Below, in pieces: positions 1 to 8,723 of a stretch of 64,000 nt of DNA. Location: assembly GCF_004361815.1 (NCBI RefSeq), contig NZ_SNWA01000001.1, positions 682,001 through 746,000 of the forward strand, in the 5' to 3' direction. The position numbers and the translations under genes were made by a program. Each line of letters starts with the position of its first letter. Position 1 is the stretch's first letter. The DNA is from Paraburkholderia sp. BL10I2N1 (GTDB lineage Bacteria; Pseudomonadota; Gammaproteobacteria; Burkholderiales; Burkholderiaceae). The notes under the pieces are model-generated. The model saw nothing but the letters and a program-made list of their open reading frames with translations. It was not told the DNA's origin and did not search any database.

Positions 1-367
1 CACGGTCGCGCAATGCGGCGTCATCGCGCAACGTTGCAGTGTCGCGCGCGAGCAGGCTGCTCAACTGGATCCGCACGCTGCGCCATGCGTCGCGACCCAG
101 TGAGATGAAATCGTTGAGCGCATCACGTTCGAACACGCCTTGCGCCGACGCCGGCAGGCGCAGCAAGCCAGCGTTTTCCAGAACCGGCAGATCGACGACA
201 CAATCGCCGATCGCCACACCCACGCGCTTCGCGGGATTCTTCCTGTCACTGAAGATACCGAACGGCAGGTTCTGGATCGAAAAGTCGCAGGCGGGATGGT
301 TTGCCGTCTCGACCCAGCTTTTGCGCGACGGATCGAGCGTCGCCTGAAGATCGCTCAATGCGTTCAT
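1..367 (-). CDS. fahA: Fumarylacetoacetase, N-terminal part (cut by window edge)
   Basis: Fumarylacetoacetase splits fumarylacetoacetate into fumarate and acetoacetate, the last step of tyrosine/homogentisate breakdown in the cytosol. About 122 N-terminal residues are visible, beginning [20 protein letters not shown] and including the [17 protein letters not shown] stretch typical of the family's N-terminal domain. The catalytic C-terminal domain lies beyond the left edge. The ATG overlaps the hmgA stop codon (ATGA), so the two genes are probably translationally coupled in one operon. The assignment rests on the N-terminal sequence and the hmgA neighbour. Confidence 0.93.
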   Translation of the reverse strand, partial: MNALSDLQATLDPSRKSWVETANHPACDFSIQNLPFGIFSDRKNPAKRVGVAIGDCVVDLPVLENAGLLRLPASAQGVFERDALNDFISLGRDAWRSVRIQLSSLLARDTATLRDDAALRDR

Positions 368-1689
368 CGTTGCTCCGGATTGAAGTGTTTCTTGAGACCC
401 TGCCAGCACTCGAAGTAATGCGCCTGCAGTTGCGCGGTTTCGAGCGCGAAGCGCGTCGGCCTGATCAGGTTGCGGGTTTCGAACATGAAGGCCATCGTGT
501 CGCCGACCTTGTGCGGCTTCGACGTGTCGCCGTGCGACGCCTTCTCGAACGTCTCCGCGTCGGGACCATGCCCCGACATGCAGTTGTGCAGGCTCGCGCC
601 GCCCGGCAAGAAACCTTCGGCCTTGGCGTCGTACACACCGTGCACGAGGCCCAGGAACTCGCTCGCGACATTGCGGTGAAACCAGGGTGGGCGGAACGTA
701 TCTTCGGCGGCAAGCCAGCGCGGCGGGAAGATCACGAAGTCGAGCGTATCAACGCCCGGCGTGTCGCTTTGCGCCTGCAGCACCAGGAAGATCGACGGAT
801 CAGGATGATCGAAGCTGATCGAGCCGATCGTGTTGAAGCGGCGCAGGTCGTATTTGTATGGCGCGTAGTTGCCGTGCCAGGCGACCACATCGAGCGGCGA
901 ATGGCCGATATCCGCGCGCCACAGGTGGCCGTTCATTTTCGCCACCAGTTCGAACGCGCCCTCGTGATCTTCGTAGGCAGCATGCGGCGTGAGGAAATCG
1001 CGCGGATTGGCGAGGCCGTTCGAGCCGATCGGCCCGAGATCCGGCAGGCGCAACTGCGCGCCGAAGTTCTCGCAGATATAGCCGCGCGCCGCGCCGTCCG
1101 GCAGCGCGACCGAGAAGCGCACGCCGCGCGGAATGACGGCGATCTCGAAGGGTTCGATATCGAGGCGGCCGAGTTCGGTTGCGATATGGAGACGCCCGTC
1201 CTGCGGCACGATCAGCAGTTCGCCGTCGGCCGTGTAGAAAAAGCGGTCTTTCATCGACCGGTTCGCAGCGTACAGATGAATCGCGCAGCCGTTCATCGCT
1301 TCTGCCGAGCCGTTGCCGGCCATCGTCACCCAGCCGTCGATGAAATCAGTCGGCTCCACAGGCATCGGCAACGGGTCCCAGCGCAGCTGGTTGGGCGGCG
1401 TCGGCGGCATGTCGGCGAAATTCGCCACCAGCTGGTGCGACGGTATCGGCGTGAACGGCGGATGCACGGCCGCCGGGCGGATGCGGTACAGCCACGAGCG
1501 GCGGTTGTGGCCGCGCGGCGCAGTGAACGCCGTGCCCGAGAGCTGCTCCGCATACAGCCCATAGGCCGCGCGCTGCGGCGAGTTGCGCCCGCGCGGCAAC
1601 GCGCCGGGCAGCGCCTCAGTCGCAAATTCGTTGCCGAAGCCCGACTGATAGCCGAGTTCGATTTCATGTCGCGTAGACGTGTTGTTCAT
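364..1689 (-). CDS. hmgA: Homogentisate 1,2-dioxygenase
   Basis: This non-haem Fe(II) enzyme opens the ring of homogentisate to maleylacetoacetate in tyrosine and phenylalanine catabolism. The protein has 441 residues, the usual length. The iron ligands expected for the family are visible as His338 and Glu344 in [10 protein letters not shown] and His374 in SGHGPDAET. The start at 1689 ([15 protein letters not shown]) is chosen over an in-frame ATG at 1764 because homologues begin close to [12 protein letters not shown] and a GGAG ribosome site sits just upstream. It is followed by fahA with a 4-base overlap. A hairpin and a tnpB element lie directly upstream, so the original promoter region may be altered. 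Confidence 0.97.
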   Translation of the reverse strand: MNNTSTRHEIELGYQSGFGNEFATEALPGALPRGRNSPQRAAYGLYAEQLSGTAFTAPRGHNRRSWLYRIRPAAVHPPFTPIPSHQLVANFADMPPTPPNQLRWDPLPMPVEPTDFIDGWVTMAGNGSAEAMNGCAIHLYAANRSMKDRFFYTADGELLIVPQDGRLHIATELGRLDIEPFEIAVIPRGVRFSVALPDGAARGYICENFGAQLRLPDLGPIGSNGLANPRDFLTPHAAYEDHEGAFELVAKMNGHLWRADIGHSPLDVVAWHGNYAPYKYDLRRFNTIGSISFDHPDPSIFLVLQAQSDTPGVDTLDFVIFPPRWLAAEDTFRPPWFHRNVASEFLGLVHGVYDAKAEGFLPGGASLHNCMSGHGPDAETFEKASHGDTSKPHKVGDTMAFMFETRNLIRPTRFALETAQLQAHYFECWQGLKKHFNPEQR

Positions 1690-1705
1690 CAGTGTCTCCG
1701 AGAAA

Positions 1706-1725
1706 CCTCGGCCTTCAGGCCGGGG
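1706..1725. repeat. Subterminal hairpin next to hmgA start
   Basis: An 8-bp stem (one G-T pair) with a TTCA loop. It lies 17 bases upstream of the hmgA start codon and just behind its ribosome site. Its layout matches the hairpin at the other end of the tnpB element in the same orientation, as expected for left and right ends of IS200/IS605 elements. If transcribed with hmgA it would form a structure in the hmgA 5' leader. Confidence 0.65.
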
Positions 1726-1802
1726 AGGTAAGGAGACGGTTTTGACGTTGCTTCCGTGCTCCATTTAACGTCTTCAAGCATGCCCATGGTATTGTGTGAA
1801 GA

Positions 1803-2936
1803 ATGGACATCAAGCGTGCATACCGATTCCGGTTCTATCCCACGCCCCAGCAGGAAGTGATTCTTGCCCGGACGTTTGGATGCGCACGCTTCGCCTATAA
1901 CCACATGCTCCGGCAACGCACCGATGCGTGGTATGAGCGGCAGGAACGCATGGGTTATCACGAGACCTCCGCGGCGTTGACGGCGCTCAAAAGGACCGAA
2001 GAACACGCGTGGCTGAACGAAGTGAGTTCGGTGCCGGTGCAGCAGGCGCTTCGGCACCTGCAAACCGCGTTCGCCAACTTTTTCGCCAGGCGTGCGAAGT
2101 ACCCCACTTTCAGGCGCAAGGATGGCCCGCAGTCGGCCGAATACACCACGAGCGCTTTCAGGTGGGACGGCACCACGCTCAAACTGGCGAAGATGGATGC
2201 GCCGCTCGCGATCCGCTGGTCACGCACGATCCCCAGGGGCGCGAAGGTAACGACGGTCACCGTGTCGAAGGACACGGCAGACCGATACCATGTCTCAATG
2301 CTTTGTGACGACGTGGTGAGCGCGCGCCCTGCCGTCGCTGGAAAGATCGGCATCGACCTCGGGCTCACGCACTTCGCGAGTCTGTCGACCGGCGAGAAGA
2401 TTGCCGCGCCGAATGTGTTCCGCAAGAACGAGGAGAAACTCGCGAAGCTGCAACGGCGCCTCGCGAAGAAGCTAAAGGGCTCGGCCAATCGCAGGAAGGC
2501 CAGGCTCAAAGTCGCACGCATGCATGCCAGGACGGCAGACGCCCGCAGGGACTTCCTGCACAAACTTTCGACCCGGTTGATCAACGAAAACCAGGTGATC
2601 GCCATCGAAAGCCTGTCCGTCAAGAACATGCAGAAGAACCGTTGCCTGTCGAAGTCGATCAGCGATGCGAGCTGGTCCGAGTTCACACGACAACTGGAGT
2701 ACAAAGCGCGGTGGTATGGGCGCACGCTGATCGGTATCGACCGCTGGTATCCATCCAGCAAGCGATGCAGCGATTGCGGGCATACCGTCGCCAAAATGTC
2801 GTTGAAGGTCCGTGCATGGACATGCCCGGAATGCGGGTCGATCCACGATCGCGACGTCAACGCTGCGCGTAATGTTCTGGCCGCCGGACTGGCGGTGTCA
2901 GCCCATGGAGAAAGCGTAAGTCCCATGTCCCTTTGA
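1803..2936 (+). CDS. tnpB: TnpB RNA-guided nuclease of an IS200/IS605-type element
   Basis: TnpB proteins are small RuvC-type, RNA-guided DNA endonucleases that promote retention of IS200/IS605 elements and are ancestors of Cas12. The 377-residue protein has an N-terminal helix-turn-helix (AYRFRFYPTPQQ), a RuvC-like core with Asp185 (GIDLGLTHFAS) and Glu269 (IAIESLSVKNM), a zinc ribbon with Cys322, Cys325, Cys341 and Cys344, and the last acidic residue Asp351 (HDRDVNAARN). All expected catalytic and zinc-binding residues are present, so it looks functional. No tnpA partner is in the window. The guide RNA would be expected to cover the 3' end of the gene and the right-end hairpin. Confidence 0.93.
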   Translation: MDIKRAYRFRFYPTPQQEVILARTFGCARFAYNHMLRQRTDAWYERQERMGYHETSAALTALKRTEEHAWLNEVSSVPVQQALRHLQTAFANFFARRAKYPTFRRKDGPQSAEYTTSAFRWDGTTLKLAKMDAPLAIRWSRTIPRGAKVTTVTVSKDTADRYHVSMLCDDVVSARPAVAGKIGIDLGLTHFASLSTGEKIAAPNVFRKNEEKLAKLQRRLAKKLKGSANRRKARLKVARMHARTADARRDFLHKLSTRLINENQVIAIESLSVKNMQKNRCLSKSISDASWSEFTRQLEYKARWYGRTLIGIDRWYPSSKRCSDCGHTVAKMSLKVRAWTCPECGSIHDRDVNAARNVLAAGLAVSAHGESVSPMSL

Positions 2937-3000
2937 GATGATGTTGGGTTGCGTTCTGTGAAGTGGGAATCCCCTTCCGTCAGGTAGGGGAGATGTCAAG
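2937..3000 (+). ncRNA. Right end / predicted 3' scaffold of the TnpB guide RNA
   Basis: In characterised TnpB systems the omega (re)RNA starts inside tnpB, folds over the right end, and its guide is the flanking DNA just past the element. Here the right end holds the hairpin at 2971-2990 followed by AGATGTCAA. The predicted guide would begin at about 3000-3001 (CAGATTCTCCATGG...). This is inferred by analogy; no promoter or transcript boundary can be seen. Confidence 0.5.
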
Positions 3001-3018
3001 CAGATTCTCCATGGATAC

Positions 3019-4374
3019 TCAGGTCGCGCGCGCTGTCGCCGCGCCACGCTGCAACGTCACACCGGCCAACGCGAGGACGAAGAGGGCCGAGCACAGCACC
3101 GGCACCGCGGCCGCGTGAAAGAGCGACGCATTCGACCAGTTGAGCGCAATCAGCTGGCCGCCGATGAGCGGCCCGATCACCGAGCCGATCCGACCGATGC
3201 CGAGGCTCCAGCCGATGCCGGTCGAGCGCAGCGAAGTCGGGTAATAGTGACCGGCAAGCGCGTTGACTGCCGGCTGGCCGCCTACGACGCAAAAGCCGCC
3301 CGCGAACACGACGACGAGGAGCCACGGCAGCGCGTGTGCAACCGTGCCGATCGCACCGACTGTCAACGCCGCGCCGACAAAGCAGACAAACAGCACGCGC
3401 ACAAATCCGAAGCGTTCGATGAACCAGCCAAGCAGCAGCGTGCCCACCACGCCGCCCGTCTGCAGCACCGTGCCGACGATCACCGCCGTGGAAGGCGAAT
3501 AGCCTGCGTCGCGCATCACCGTCGGCAGCCAGTTGGACAGAAAGTACAGGTCGATGAGGTTCATGAAGCTGATCGCCCACAGGATCAGCGTCACCCGGCC
3601 GCGCCCGGCGCGAAACAGTTCGGCGACCGGTGCGCCGTCATCTGCTTTTTCGCGCACGACGATGCGGGTGTTCCCGTCGATCGGCAGCGCTGGATCGAAC
3701 TTCGCGAGCCACCGTCTTGCGCGCCCGGTGTGCCCCTTGAGCACGAGGAACTGCAGCGATTCGGGCAACGCCACGAGCATCGCGAAAGCGAGCAGCAGCG
3801 GCACCGCGCCGCCGACCCAGAACACCGCTCGCCAGCCGTAAGACGGAATCAGCGCCGCGCTGATGAAGCCGCCGAGCGCTGCCCCCACCGTAAAGCCGCA
3901 CGACACGAGCATCATGCGCTTCACGCGATGTACGGGCGTCGAGAATTCGCCGACCAGCGCCATGGCGTTCGGCATGATGCAGCCCAGCCCGAGGCCGGTA
4001 ATGAAGCGCAAGGCAATCAGCGTGGGGATGGTCGTCACGAACGGCGTCGCCAGCATGGACAGCGCGAAAAAGAAGGTGGCGCCGATCAGTACTGGCCGGC
4101 GGCCGATGCGGTCGGCCAGCACCGACAGCCCTAGCGCGCCCAGCAGCATGCCGAACAGGCTCGCGCTGAACACCGGCCCGAGCGCGGCCTTCGACACGTG
4201 CCATTCGCCGATCACGCTCGGCGCAACATACCCCATCGCCTGGGCGTCGAAGCCGTCGATCACGAGACACAGCCCGCACAGCGCGAGCAGCAGGAAATGG
4301 AAGGCCGGATGACGCGTTTCACTGAGCACACGCTCGACTTCGATGACGGGGGAAGGCGCCGGATGGGCCGTCAT
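3019..4374 (-). CDS. MFS transporter, aromatic acid:H+ symporter type
   Basis: An inner-membrane transporter of 451 residues with about 12 hydrophobic segments. Its N-terminal LVIDGFDAQAMGYVAPSVI motif (around residues 38-56) and the loop motif ADRIGRRPVL (around 87) are characteristic of the AAHS family (PcaK, BenK, MhpT and relatives), which imports aromatic carboxylates. The location next to hmgA-fahA suggests homogentisate, a hydroxyphenyl acid or a related aromatic acid as substrate, but the sequence does not prove this. It is transcribed away from a tandem-repeat region at 4463-4505. Another acid substrate is possible. Confidence 0.88.
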   Translation of the reverse strand: MTAHPAPSPVIEVERVLSETRHPAFHFLLLALCGLCLVIDGFDAQAMGYVAPSVIGEWHVSKAALGPVFSASLFGMLLGALGLSVLADRIGRRPVLIGATFFFALSMLATPFVTTIPTLIALRFITGLGLGCIMPNAMALVGEFSTPVHRVKRMMLVSCGFTVGAALGGFISAALIPSYGWRAVFWVGGAVPLLLAFAMLVALPESLQFLVLKGHTGRARRWLAKFDPALPIDGNTRIVVREKADDGAPVAELFRAGRGRVTLILWAISFMNLIDLYFLSNWLPTVMRDAGYSPSTAVIVGTVLQTGGVVGTLLLGWFIERFGFVRVLFVCFVGAALTVGAIGTVAHALPWLLVVVFAGGFCVVGGQPAVNALAGHYYPTSLRSTGIGWSLGIGRIGSVIGPLIGGQLIALNWSNASLFHAAAVPVLCSALFVLALAGVTLQRGAATARAT

Positions 4375-4462
4375 GGGTTGTCTCCTCGTTCTCGCTGGTC
4401 GTTTGGTCGACCGGGATGCCTGGTTCGGGAAGGCTCCCTCATTCGGCAGCCGACCCTGTAAT

Positions 4463-4505
4463 TTACGTATAGTAAAACTAATTACGGATAGTGAAATTAA
4501 CGTAA
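4463..4505. promoter_or_regulatory. Tandem 19-bp operator-like repeats upstream of the MFS gene
   Basis: Two adjoining 19-bp copies, TTACGTATAGTAAAACTAA (4463-4481) and TTACGGATAGTGAAATTAA (4482-4500), match at 16 of 19 positions. They are followed by CGTAA, which makes an inverted pair with the first TTACG. The tract is strongly AT-rich against GC-rich surroundings and lies in the divergent gap between the MFS gene (minus) and the EAL gene (plus). This is the expected place for a regulator site and promoter. The regulator is not identified. Confidence 0.6.
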
Positions 4506-4587
4506 ACCCTGAACAGACTCTGCCACCGCACTATCGATATATGGATTTTGTTCATGTCGCCGGGGCACTCGCTGCTACCATCGAGGG

Positions 4588-5460
4588 ATGCGGCAACGCG
4601 CCGCGATATCGATGCGCCGCACCGGCCACCCATCCGAATCCATGATCCCGCCGACCATTCCCGAACTCGTCGCCCGTGCTGCCAGCCACCCGTTTCTCGG
4701 CGAGCATCTGGCGATGGGAACGGCTGATCAACATGACTACGCAGTCGCGCACCACGACAACATCGTCCTGGGCAGCGCCTACGAGCCGATCTTCGATATC
4801 ACCGTGCATGCGCTCGCGCAGTCGCTTTCGTCGGCGCCCGAAAGCGTCGACCGGTTCGGCGATGAACTGGGATTTCAGGCGTTCACGCAGCGCATTGACG
4901 GCGAGCCGTTCGACGCATTCGAACGCGTCGCCGACGATCAACAACTGGTGGCGCTGGACCGGATGTCACGCGCGCTGCACGCGATCAACTTCTTTGGCGC
5001 GCAGCGTCACGGGCTACTGTTTCTCAAGGTTCACGAGCGGCTTCTGAAGAGCGTGAAATACGATCACGGGCGGCACTTTTCGGATGTGCTGATCTCGTTC
5101 GGACTCAATCCGGCGCGTGTTGTCATCGAACTGCCGTCGGCGGCCGTCGCGCATCGGACCTTCCTTGGCTATCTGACCAAGAGTTATCAGCGCCACGGCT
5201 TCAAGGTGGCGGGCAACCTTCAGAACGCAGGGCAGATCCTGGCGGTGTCGGATATGGCGCGGCTCGACTTCATCAAGATGGACGCCAGCACGGCACTCAG
5301 AGATTCAACGGTGAAACCGCTCGTTGGCTATGCGGGACGGCTGAAGATTCCGCTGATCTTCGATCACGTCGCGAGCGAGCATCAGTTCGACCTTTTGCAG
5401 CAGTACGATGTGCGGTTCGTGCAAGGGACGCTGTTCGCGGCGCGCGATCAGGCGGTTTGA
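4588..5460 (+). CDS. Degenerate EAL-domain protein
   Basis: A protein of up to 290 residues that aligns by pattern to EAL (cyclic-di-GMP phosphodiesterase) domains: SAYEPIFDITVHA at the EAL position, a VHERLL segment, ARVVIELP, LDFIKMDAS and VQGTLFAARDQ near the end. The signature residues are altered. EAL reads EPI, the ELTE segment reads ELPS, and the DDFGTG loop reads AGNLQN. These changes remove most metal ligands, so it is probably not an active phosphodiesterase and may be a c-di-GMP binder or protein-interaction module. The start may be 4588 or the later ATG at 4642 (MIPPTIPELV). It converges on the IclR gene. Confidence 0.72.
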   Translation: MRQRAAISMRRTGHPSESMIPPTIPELVARAASHPFLGEHLAMGTADQHDYAVAHHDNIVLGSAYEPIFDITVHALAQSLSSAPESVDRFGDELGFQAFTQRIDGEPFDAFERVADDQQLVALDRMSRALHAINFFGAQRHGLLFLKVHERLLKSVKYDHGRHFSDVLISFGLNPARVVIELPSAAVAHRTFLGYLTKSYQRHGFKVAGNLQNAGQILAVSDMARLDFIKMDASTALRDSTVKPLVGYAGRLKIPLIFDHVASEHQFDLLQQYDVRFVQGTLFAARDQAV

Positions 5461-5574
5461 GGCGGGCAACTGGTTTTCTGCCGGTGCCTTGACTGACCGG
5501 GTTCGTCGTCTTTTTTCGGGTCTTTTCGCCAGGTGCTTTGAGCCCCTCAAAAAATGGCGCGCCGGATGCCTGGC

Positions 5575-6360
5575 TCAGGCCGTGTCGCCAAGCCGGCGCG
5601 CGAGCGTCTTCAGACGCGGCGCAACGCTCTCCCGGAACACATCCACGCCCATCGACGAAGCCGGCCCGCTGCAACTCAGTACGAGCCAGCGGCCTTCACG
5701 CGGCTCGCGAAATGGCACGGCGACCGCGTTCACGTCGTCGTGCCAGTCGCGAAACGAATAGCAGCAGCCTTGTGCCGCGAAGGTTTCGATTTCCCGCTCT
5801 GCACCGGCGACAAGCGCCGCCCCGCTCCTGCCCGCCGCCTTCTTCAGCTCGGCCAGCAAGGCCGCACGCACGTCGGGCGGCTGCACCGCCAGATATGCGC
5901 GGCCCATCGAACTGGTGAGCATCGACAGCTTCGAACCGGATGCGAGACCCAGCGTCAGCGCGGTTTCACTGCGGATCGTCTCCAGATAGATCATGTCCAT
6001 CCCGTCACGGCAGCCGAGCGACACCGCCGCGCCCACTTCACGCGCAAAGGTCCGCATGTGCGGCCGGGCCAGTTCGAGCGTGTCGGTGCCGGACAACAGC
6101 GCGAAGCCCAGCGACAGCACGCCGGCATCGAGCGCGTACTTGCCCAGCGCCTCGTCGAAGCGCAGATAGCCAAGCACTGTCAACGTATAGGCGAGACGGT
6201 TGACAGTCGCCTTCGGCAAACCCGTGCGTTCGACAAAGTCGCGATTGCCGAGCATCGACTCCCCCGGACGGAACGCGCGCAGCAGATCAAGCCCGCGAGC
6301 GAGAGCAACGACGAATTTGCGTTCATCGAGGGGATCGGAAGGGGTAGATATCGGCGTCAT
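5575..6360 (-). CDS. IclR-family transcriptional regulator
   Basis: A DNA-binding regulator of about 261 residues. It has an N-terminal winged helix-turn-helix ([34 protein letters not shown], described here by its position at about residues 20-53) and a C-terminal IclR effector domain ([18 protein letters not shown] onward). It is divergent from gcdH with about 95 bp between the start codons, so control of gcdH and itself is likely. The effector may be an acyl-CoA or dicarboxylic acid, but this is inference. The start at 6360 ([10 protein letters not shown]) is preferred to an ATG 12 bases earlier. Confidence 0.9.
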   Translation of the reverse strand: MTPISTPSDPLDERKFVVALARGLDLLRAFRPGESMLGNRDFVERTGLPKATVNRLAYTLTVLGYLRFDEALGKYALDAGVLSLGFALLSGTDTLELARPHMRTFAREVGAAVSLGCRDGMDMIYLETIRSETALTLGLASGSKLSMLTSSMGRAYLAVQPPDVRAALLAELKKAAGRSGAALVAGAEREIETFAAQGCCYSFRDWHDDVNAVAVPFREPREGRWLVLSCSGPASSMGVDVFRESVAPRLKTLARRLGDTA

Positions 6361-6454
6361 CGGGTGGTACACTCAAATCTCATTTGCAAAACATTGTTCC
6401 GCAGTGCGGAACTTAAGTCAAGCAGAAAAGTCAGGGAATCAGGAGAGACACATC

Positions 6455-7645
6455 ATGGCCGACGCCGCGCAGTTTCATTGGGAAGACCCGCTGCTCCTCG
6501 ATCAGCAGCTCACCGAAGACGAACGCATGGTGCGCGACGCCGCAGAGGCGTACTCGCAGGACAAGCTGGCTCCGCGCGTGCTCGAAGCCTTCCGTCACGA
6601 AAAGACCGACATCGAAATCTTTCGCGAGATGGGCGAACTCGGCCTGCTCGGCCCGACGATTCCCGAACAATACGGCGGCCCCGGCCTCAATTACGTCAGC
6701 TACGGGCTGATCGCACGCGAGGTCGAACGTGTCGATTCGGGCTATCGGTCGATGATGTCAGTGCAGTCGTCGCTCGTGATGGTGCCGATCTTCGAATTCG
6801 GCTCCGATGCGCAAAAATCGAAATACCTGCCGAAACTCGTCACCGGCGAATGGATCGGCTGCTTCGGCCTCACCGAGCCGAACCATGGCTCGGATCCGGG
6901 CAGCATGGTCACGCGGGCGAAGAAGGTCGACAGCGGCTATTCGCTGTCCGGCTCGAAGATGTGGATCACCAATTCGCCGATCGCCGATGTCTTCGTCGTA
7001 TGGGCGAAGCTGGAGGAAGACGGCAAGGATGAGATTCGCGGCTTCATCCTCGAGAAGGGCTGGAAAGGCTTGAGCGCACCGGCCATCCACAGCAAGGTCG
7101 GCCTGCGTGCATCGATCACCGGCGAGATCGTGCTCGACGAAGTGTTCGTACCCAAAGAAAACATTCTGCCGAACGTGAAAGGCCTGCGTGGGCCGTTCAC
7201 CTGCCTGAACTCGGCGCGCTACGGCATCGCCTGGGGTGCGCTCGGGGCGGCGGAATCGTGCTGGTACACGGCCCGGCAATACGTGCTCGACCGCAAGCAG
7301 TTCGGCCGGCCGCTCGCCGCCAACCAGTTGATCCAGAAGAAGCTCGCCGACATGCAGACCGAAATCACGCTCGGCCTGCAAGGCGTGCTGCGCCTCGGAC
7401 GAATGAAGGATGAAGGCACCGCCGCCGTCGAAATCACGTCGATCATGAAGCGCAACTCATGCGGCAAGGCGCTGGATATCGCGCGTCTCGCCCGCGACAT
7501 GCTTGGCGGCAATGGCATTTCCGACGAATTCGGCATCGCGCGACATCTCGTGAACCTCGAAGTGGTCAACACGTATGAAGGCACGCACGATATCCACGCG
7601 CTGATTCTCGGCCGTGCGCAGACTGGGATCCAGGCGTTTTTCTGA
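6455..7645 (+). CDS. gcdH: Glutaryl-CoA dehydrogenase (acyl-CoA dehydrogenase family)
   Basis: This FAD enzyme oxidatively decarboxylates glutaryl-CoA to crotonyl-CoA in lysine, tryptophan and benzoate breakdown. The 396-residue length fits GcdH. Family motifs include [29 protein letters not shown] and the C-terminal [21 protein letters not shown] with the catalytic base near Glu375. The start at 6455 ([12 protein letters not shown]) has an AGGAG ribosome site; an upstream in-frame extension has no family similarity. It is divergent from the IclR gene and followed by a strong hairpin terminator. Confidence 0.93.
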   Translation: MADAAQFHWEDPLLLDQQLTEDERMVRDAAEAYSQDKLAPRVLEAFRHEKTDIEIFREMGELGLLGPTIPEQYGGPGLNYVSYGLIAREVERVDSGYRSMMSVQSSLVMVPIFEFGSDAQKSKYLPKLVTGEWIGCFGLTEPNHGSDPGSMVTRAKKVDSGYSLSGSKMWITNSPIADVFVVWAKLEEDGKDEIRGFILEKGWKGLSAPAIHSKVGLRASITGEIVLDEVFVPKENILPNVKGLRGPFTCLNSARYGIAWGALGAAESCWYTARQYVLDRKQFGRPLAANQLIQKKLADMQTEITLGLQGVLRLGRMKDEGTAAVEITSIMKRNSCGKALDIARLARDMLGGNGISDEFGIARHLVNLEVVNTYEGTHDIHALILGRAQTGIQAFF

Positions 7646-7673
7646 CCTTTGGCGCGAGGTCTGCGGTTAAATC

Positions 7674-7709
7674 AAAACCCCACGTTCGGAACCGAACGTG
7701 GGGTTTTTG
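7674..7709 (+). terminator. Rho-independent terminator after gcdH
   Basis: A perfect stem CCCCACGTTCGG (7678-7689) and CCGAACGTGGGG (7692-7703), extended by flanking A/T pairs and followed by TTTTT. It lies between gcdH (plus) and the convergent peroxiredoxin gene. Because A and T runs flank both sides it probably works in both directions. Confidence 0.92.
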
Positions 7710-7743
7710 TTTTTGCTTGTGCCTCCGGCATTTGCCGGCTGGC

Positions 7744-8382
7744 TTATTTGTCCGGCTGCGGCGTCATGCGCAGATAAGGACGCAACGCCTTGTAGCCCTT
7801 CGGAAACTTCTGCCGGATCACCTCTTCGTCCTTCAGTGACGGCACGATCACCACGTCGTCGCCCTGTTTCCAGTTGCCTGGCGTCGCGACGGAATGGTAG
7901 TCGGTGAGTTGGAGTGAATCGATCACACGCAGCACTTCGTCGAAGTTACGGCCCGTACTGGCCGGATAGGTGATGATGAGACGCACCTTCTTCTTCGGGT
8001 CGATCACGAAGAGCGACCGGACCGTGAACGTCTCGCTCGCGTTCGGATGGATCATGTCGTAAAGCTCTGACACCTTGCGGTCGCCATCGGCCAGAATCGG
8101 GAAGCCGACGCTCGCCGCCTGCGTCTCGTTGATATCCCTAATCCACTCCTTGTGCGACTCGGCGCTGTCAACCGACAGCGCGATCGTCTTCACATTGCGC
8201 TTTTCGAACTCGCTGGCGAGCTTCGCCGTCAGACCGAGTTCCGTCGTGCAAACCGGCGTGAAATCGGCAGGATGCGAAAACAGCACGCCCCAGCTATCGC
8301 CCAGCCATTCGTGAAACTTGATCCGGCCAATACTCGAATCCTGCTCGAAATCGGGTGCGACGTCGCCAAGACGTAGACTCAT
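7744..8382 (-). CDS. 1-Cys (Prx6-type) peroxiredoxin
   Basis: A thiol peroxidase of 212 residues that reduces hydrogen peroxide and alkyl hydroperoxides. The peroxidatic Cys45 is in HPADFTPVCTTELG, the Prx catalytic motif. The length and C-terminal extension (ending KGYKALRPYLRMTPQPDK) fit the Prx6/1-Cys group rather than AhpC. No resolving cysteine in a family position is apparent. It is a single gene with a 340-bp upstream gap, convergent with gcdH. Confidence 0.93.
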   Translation of the reverse strand: MSLRLGDVAPDFEQDSSIGRIKFHEWLGDSWGVLFSHPADFTPVCTTELGLTAKLASEFEKRNVKTIALSVDSAESHKEWIRDINETQAASVGFPILADGDRKVSELYDMIHPNASETFTVRSLFVIDPKKKVRLIITYPASTGRNFDEVLRVIDSLQLTDYHSVATPGNWKQGDDVVIVPSLKDEEVIRQKFPKGYKALRPYLRMTPQPDK

Positions 8383-8723
8383 AATCCTCTCCTTGAAGTG
8401 TTCGATTGGTCCGACCAGGATTAAACCTGCGGGATCCGCAAAATTAGAGCATACGGAATGCGGCTTGCACAGCTAACGAAGATCCCTTCACTACTTTATG
8501 AGTTTTTGTAATTTTCTCTGGTTTGAGCGAAACTTTGCGTGCCAGATCAACTCCATCAGAATACGATTAGTCGCCCGCCTCTTTGTGGCGCCGGCGATTC
8601 GATGGCAGTGCAGATTCCGGGAACGGTTTCTGCGAAAAGATTGGCAAACGACGCGCTGCGCTCGCCAGCAACCGTTTCTTTAGTTAGGATTAAACGCGTA
8701 GCGTGACACGAAGGGAGCTGTCA
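8383..8723. other. Intergenic region between divergent peroxiredoxin and DUF883 genes
   Basis: A 341-bp gap. The left part presumably holds the peroxiredoxin promoter. The right part, relatively AT-rich around 8490-8530, leads to a good ribosome site (AAGGGAG) for the DUF883 gene. I see no RNA gene, clear terminator or convincing consensus promoter. Confidence 0.5.

Larger units (their letters stand above)
1700..3000 (+). mobile_element. IS200/IS605-type element carrying only tnpB
   Basis: A unit bounded by two similarly oriented imperfect hairpins: 1706-1725 (CCTCGGCC-TTCA-GGCCGGGG) and 2971-2990 (CCCCTTCC-GTCA-GGTAGGGG). Between them is an intact tnpB. No tnpA (Y1 transposase) is present, so the element resembles IS1341-type relatives that need a transposase in trans. 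The right end closes with GGGGAGATGTCAA, typical of this family as I remember it. The exact left boundary cannot be fixed without an empty-site comparison; alternatively the left hairpin belongs to another element or to the hmgA leader. It sits between the hmgA start and an MFS gene. Confidence 0.7.

Noticed and set aside
301..1731. Long plus-strand open frame opposite hmgA
   Set aside because: It is the antisense shadow of hmgA, Arg-rich with no family features.
3115..4134. Plus-strand 339-codon frame inside the MFS transporter gene
   Set aside because: High-GC antisense frame with a very biased His/Arg/Ala composition and no recognisable domain.
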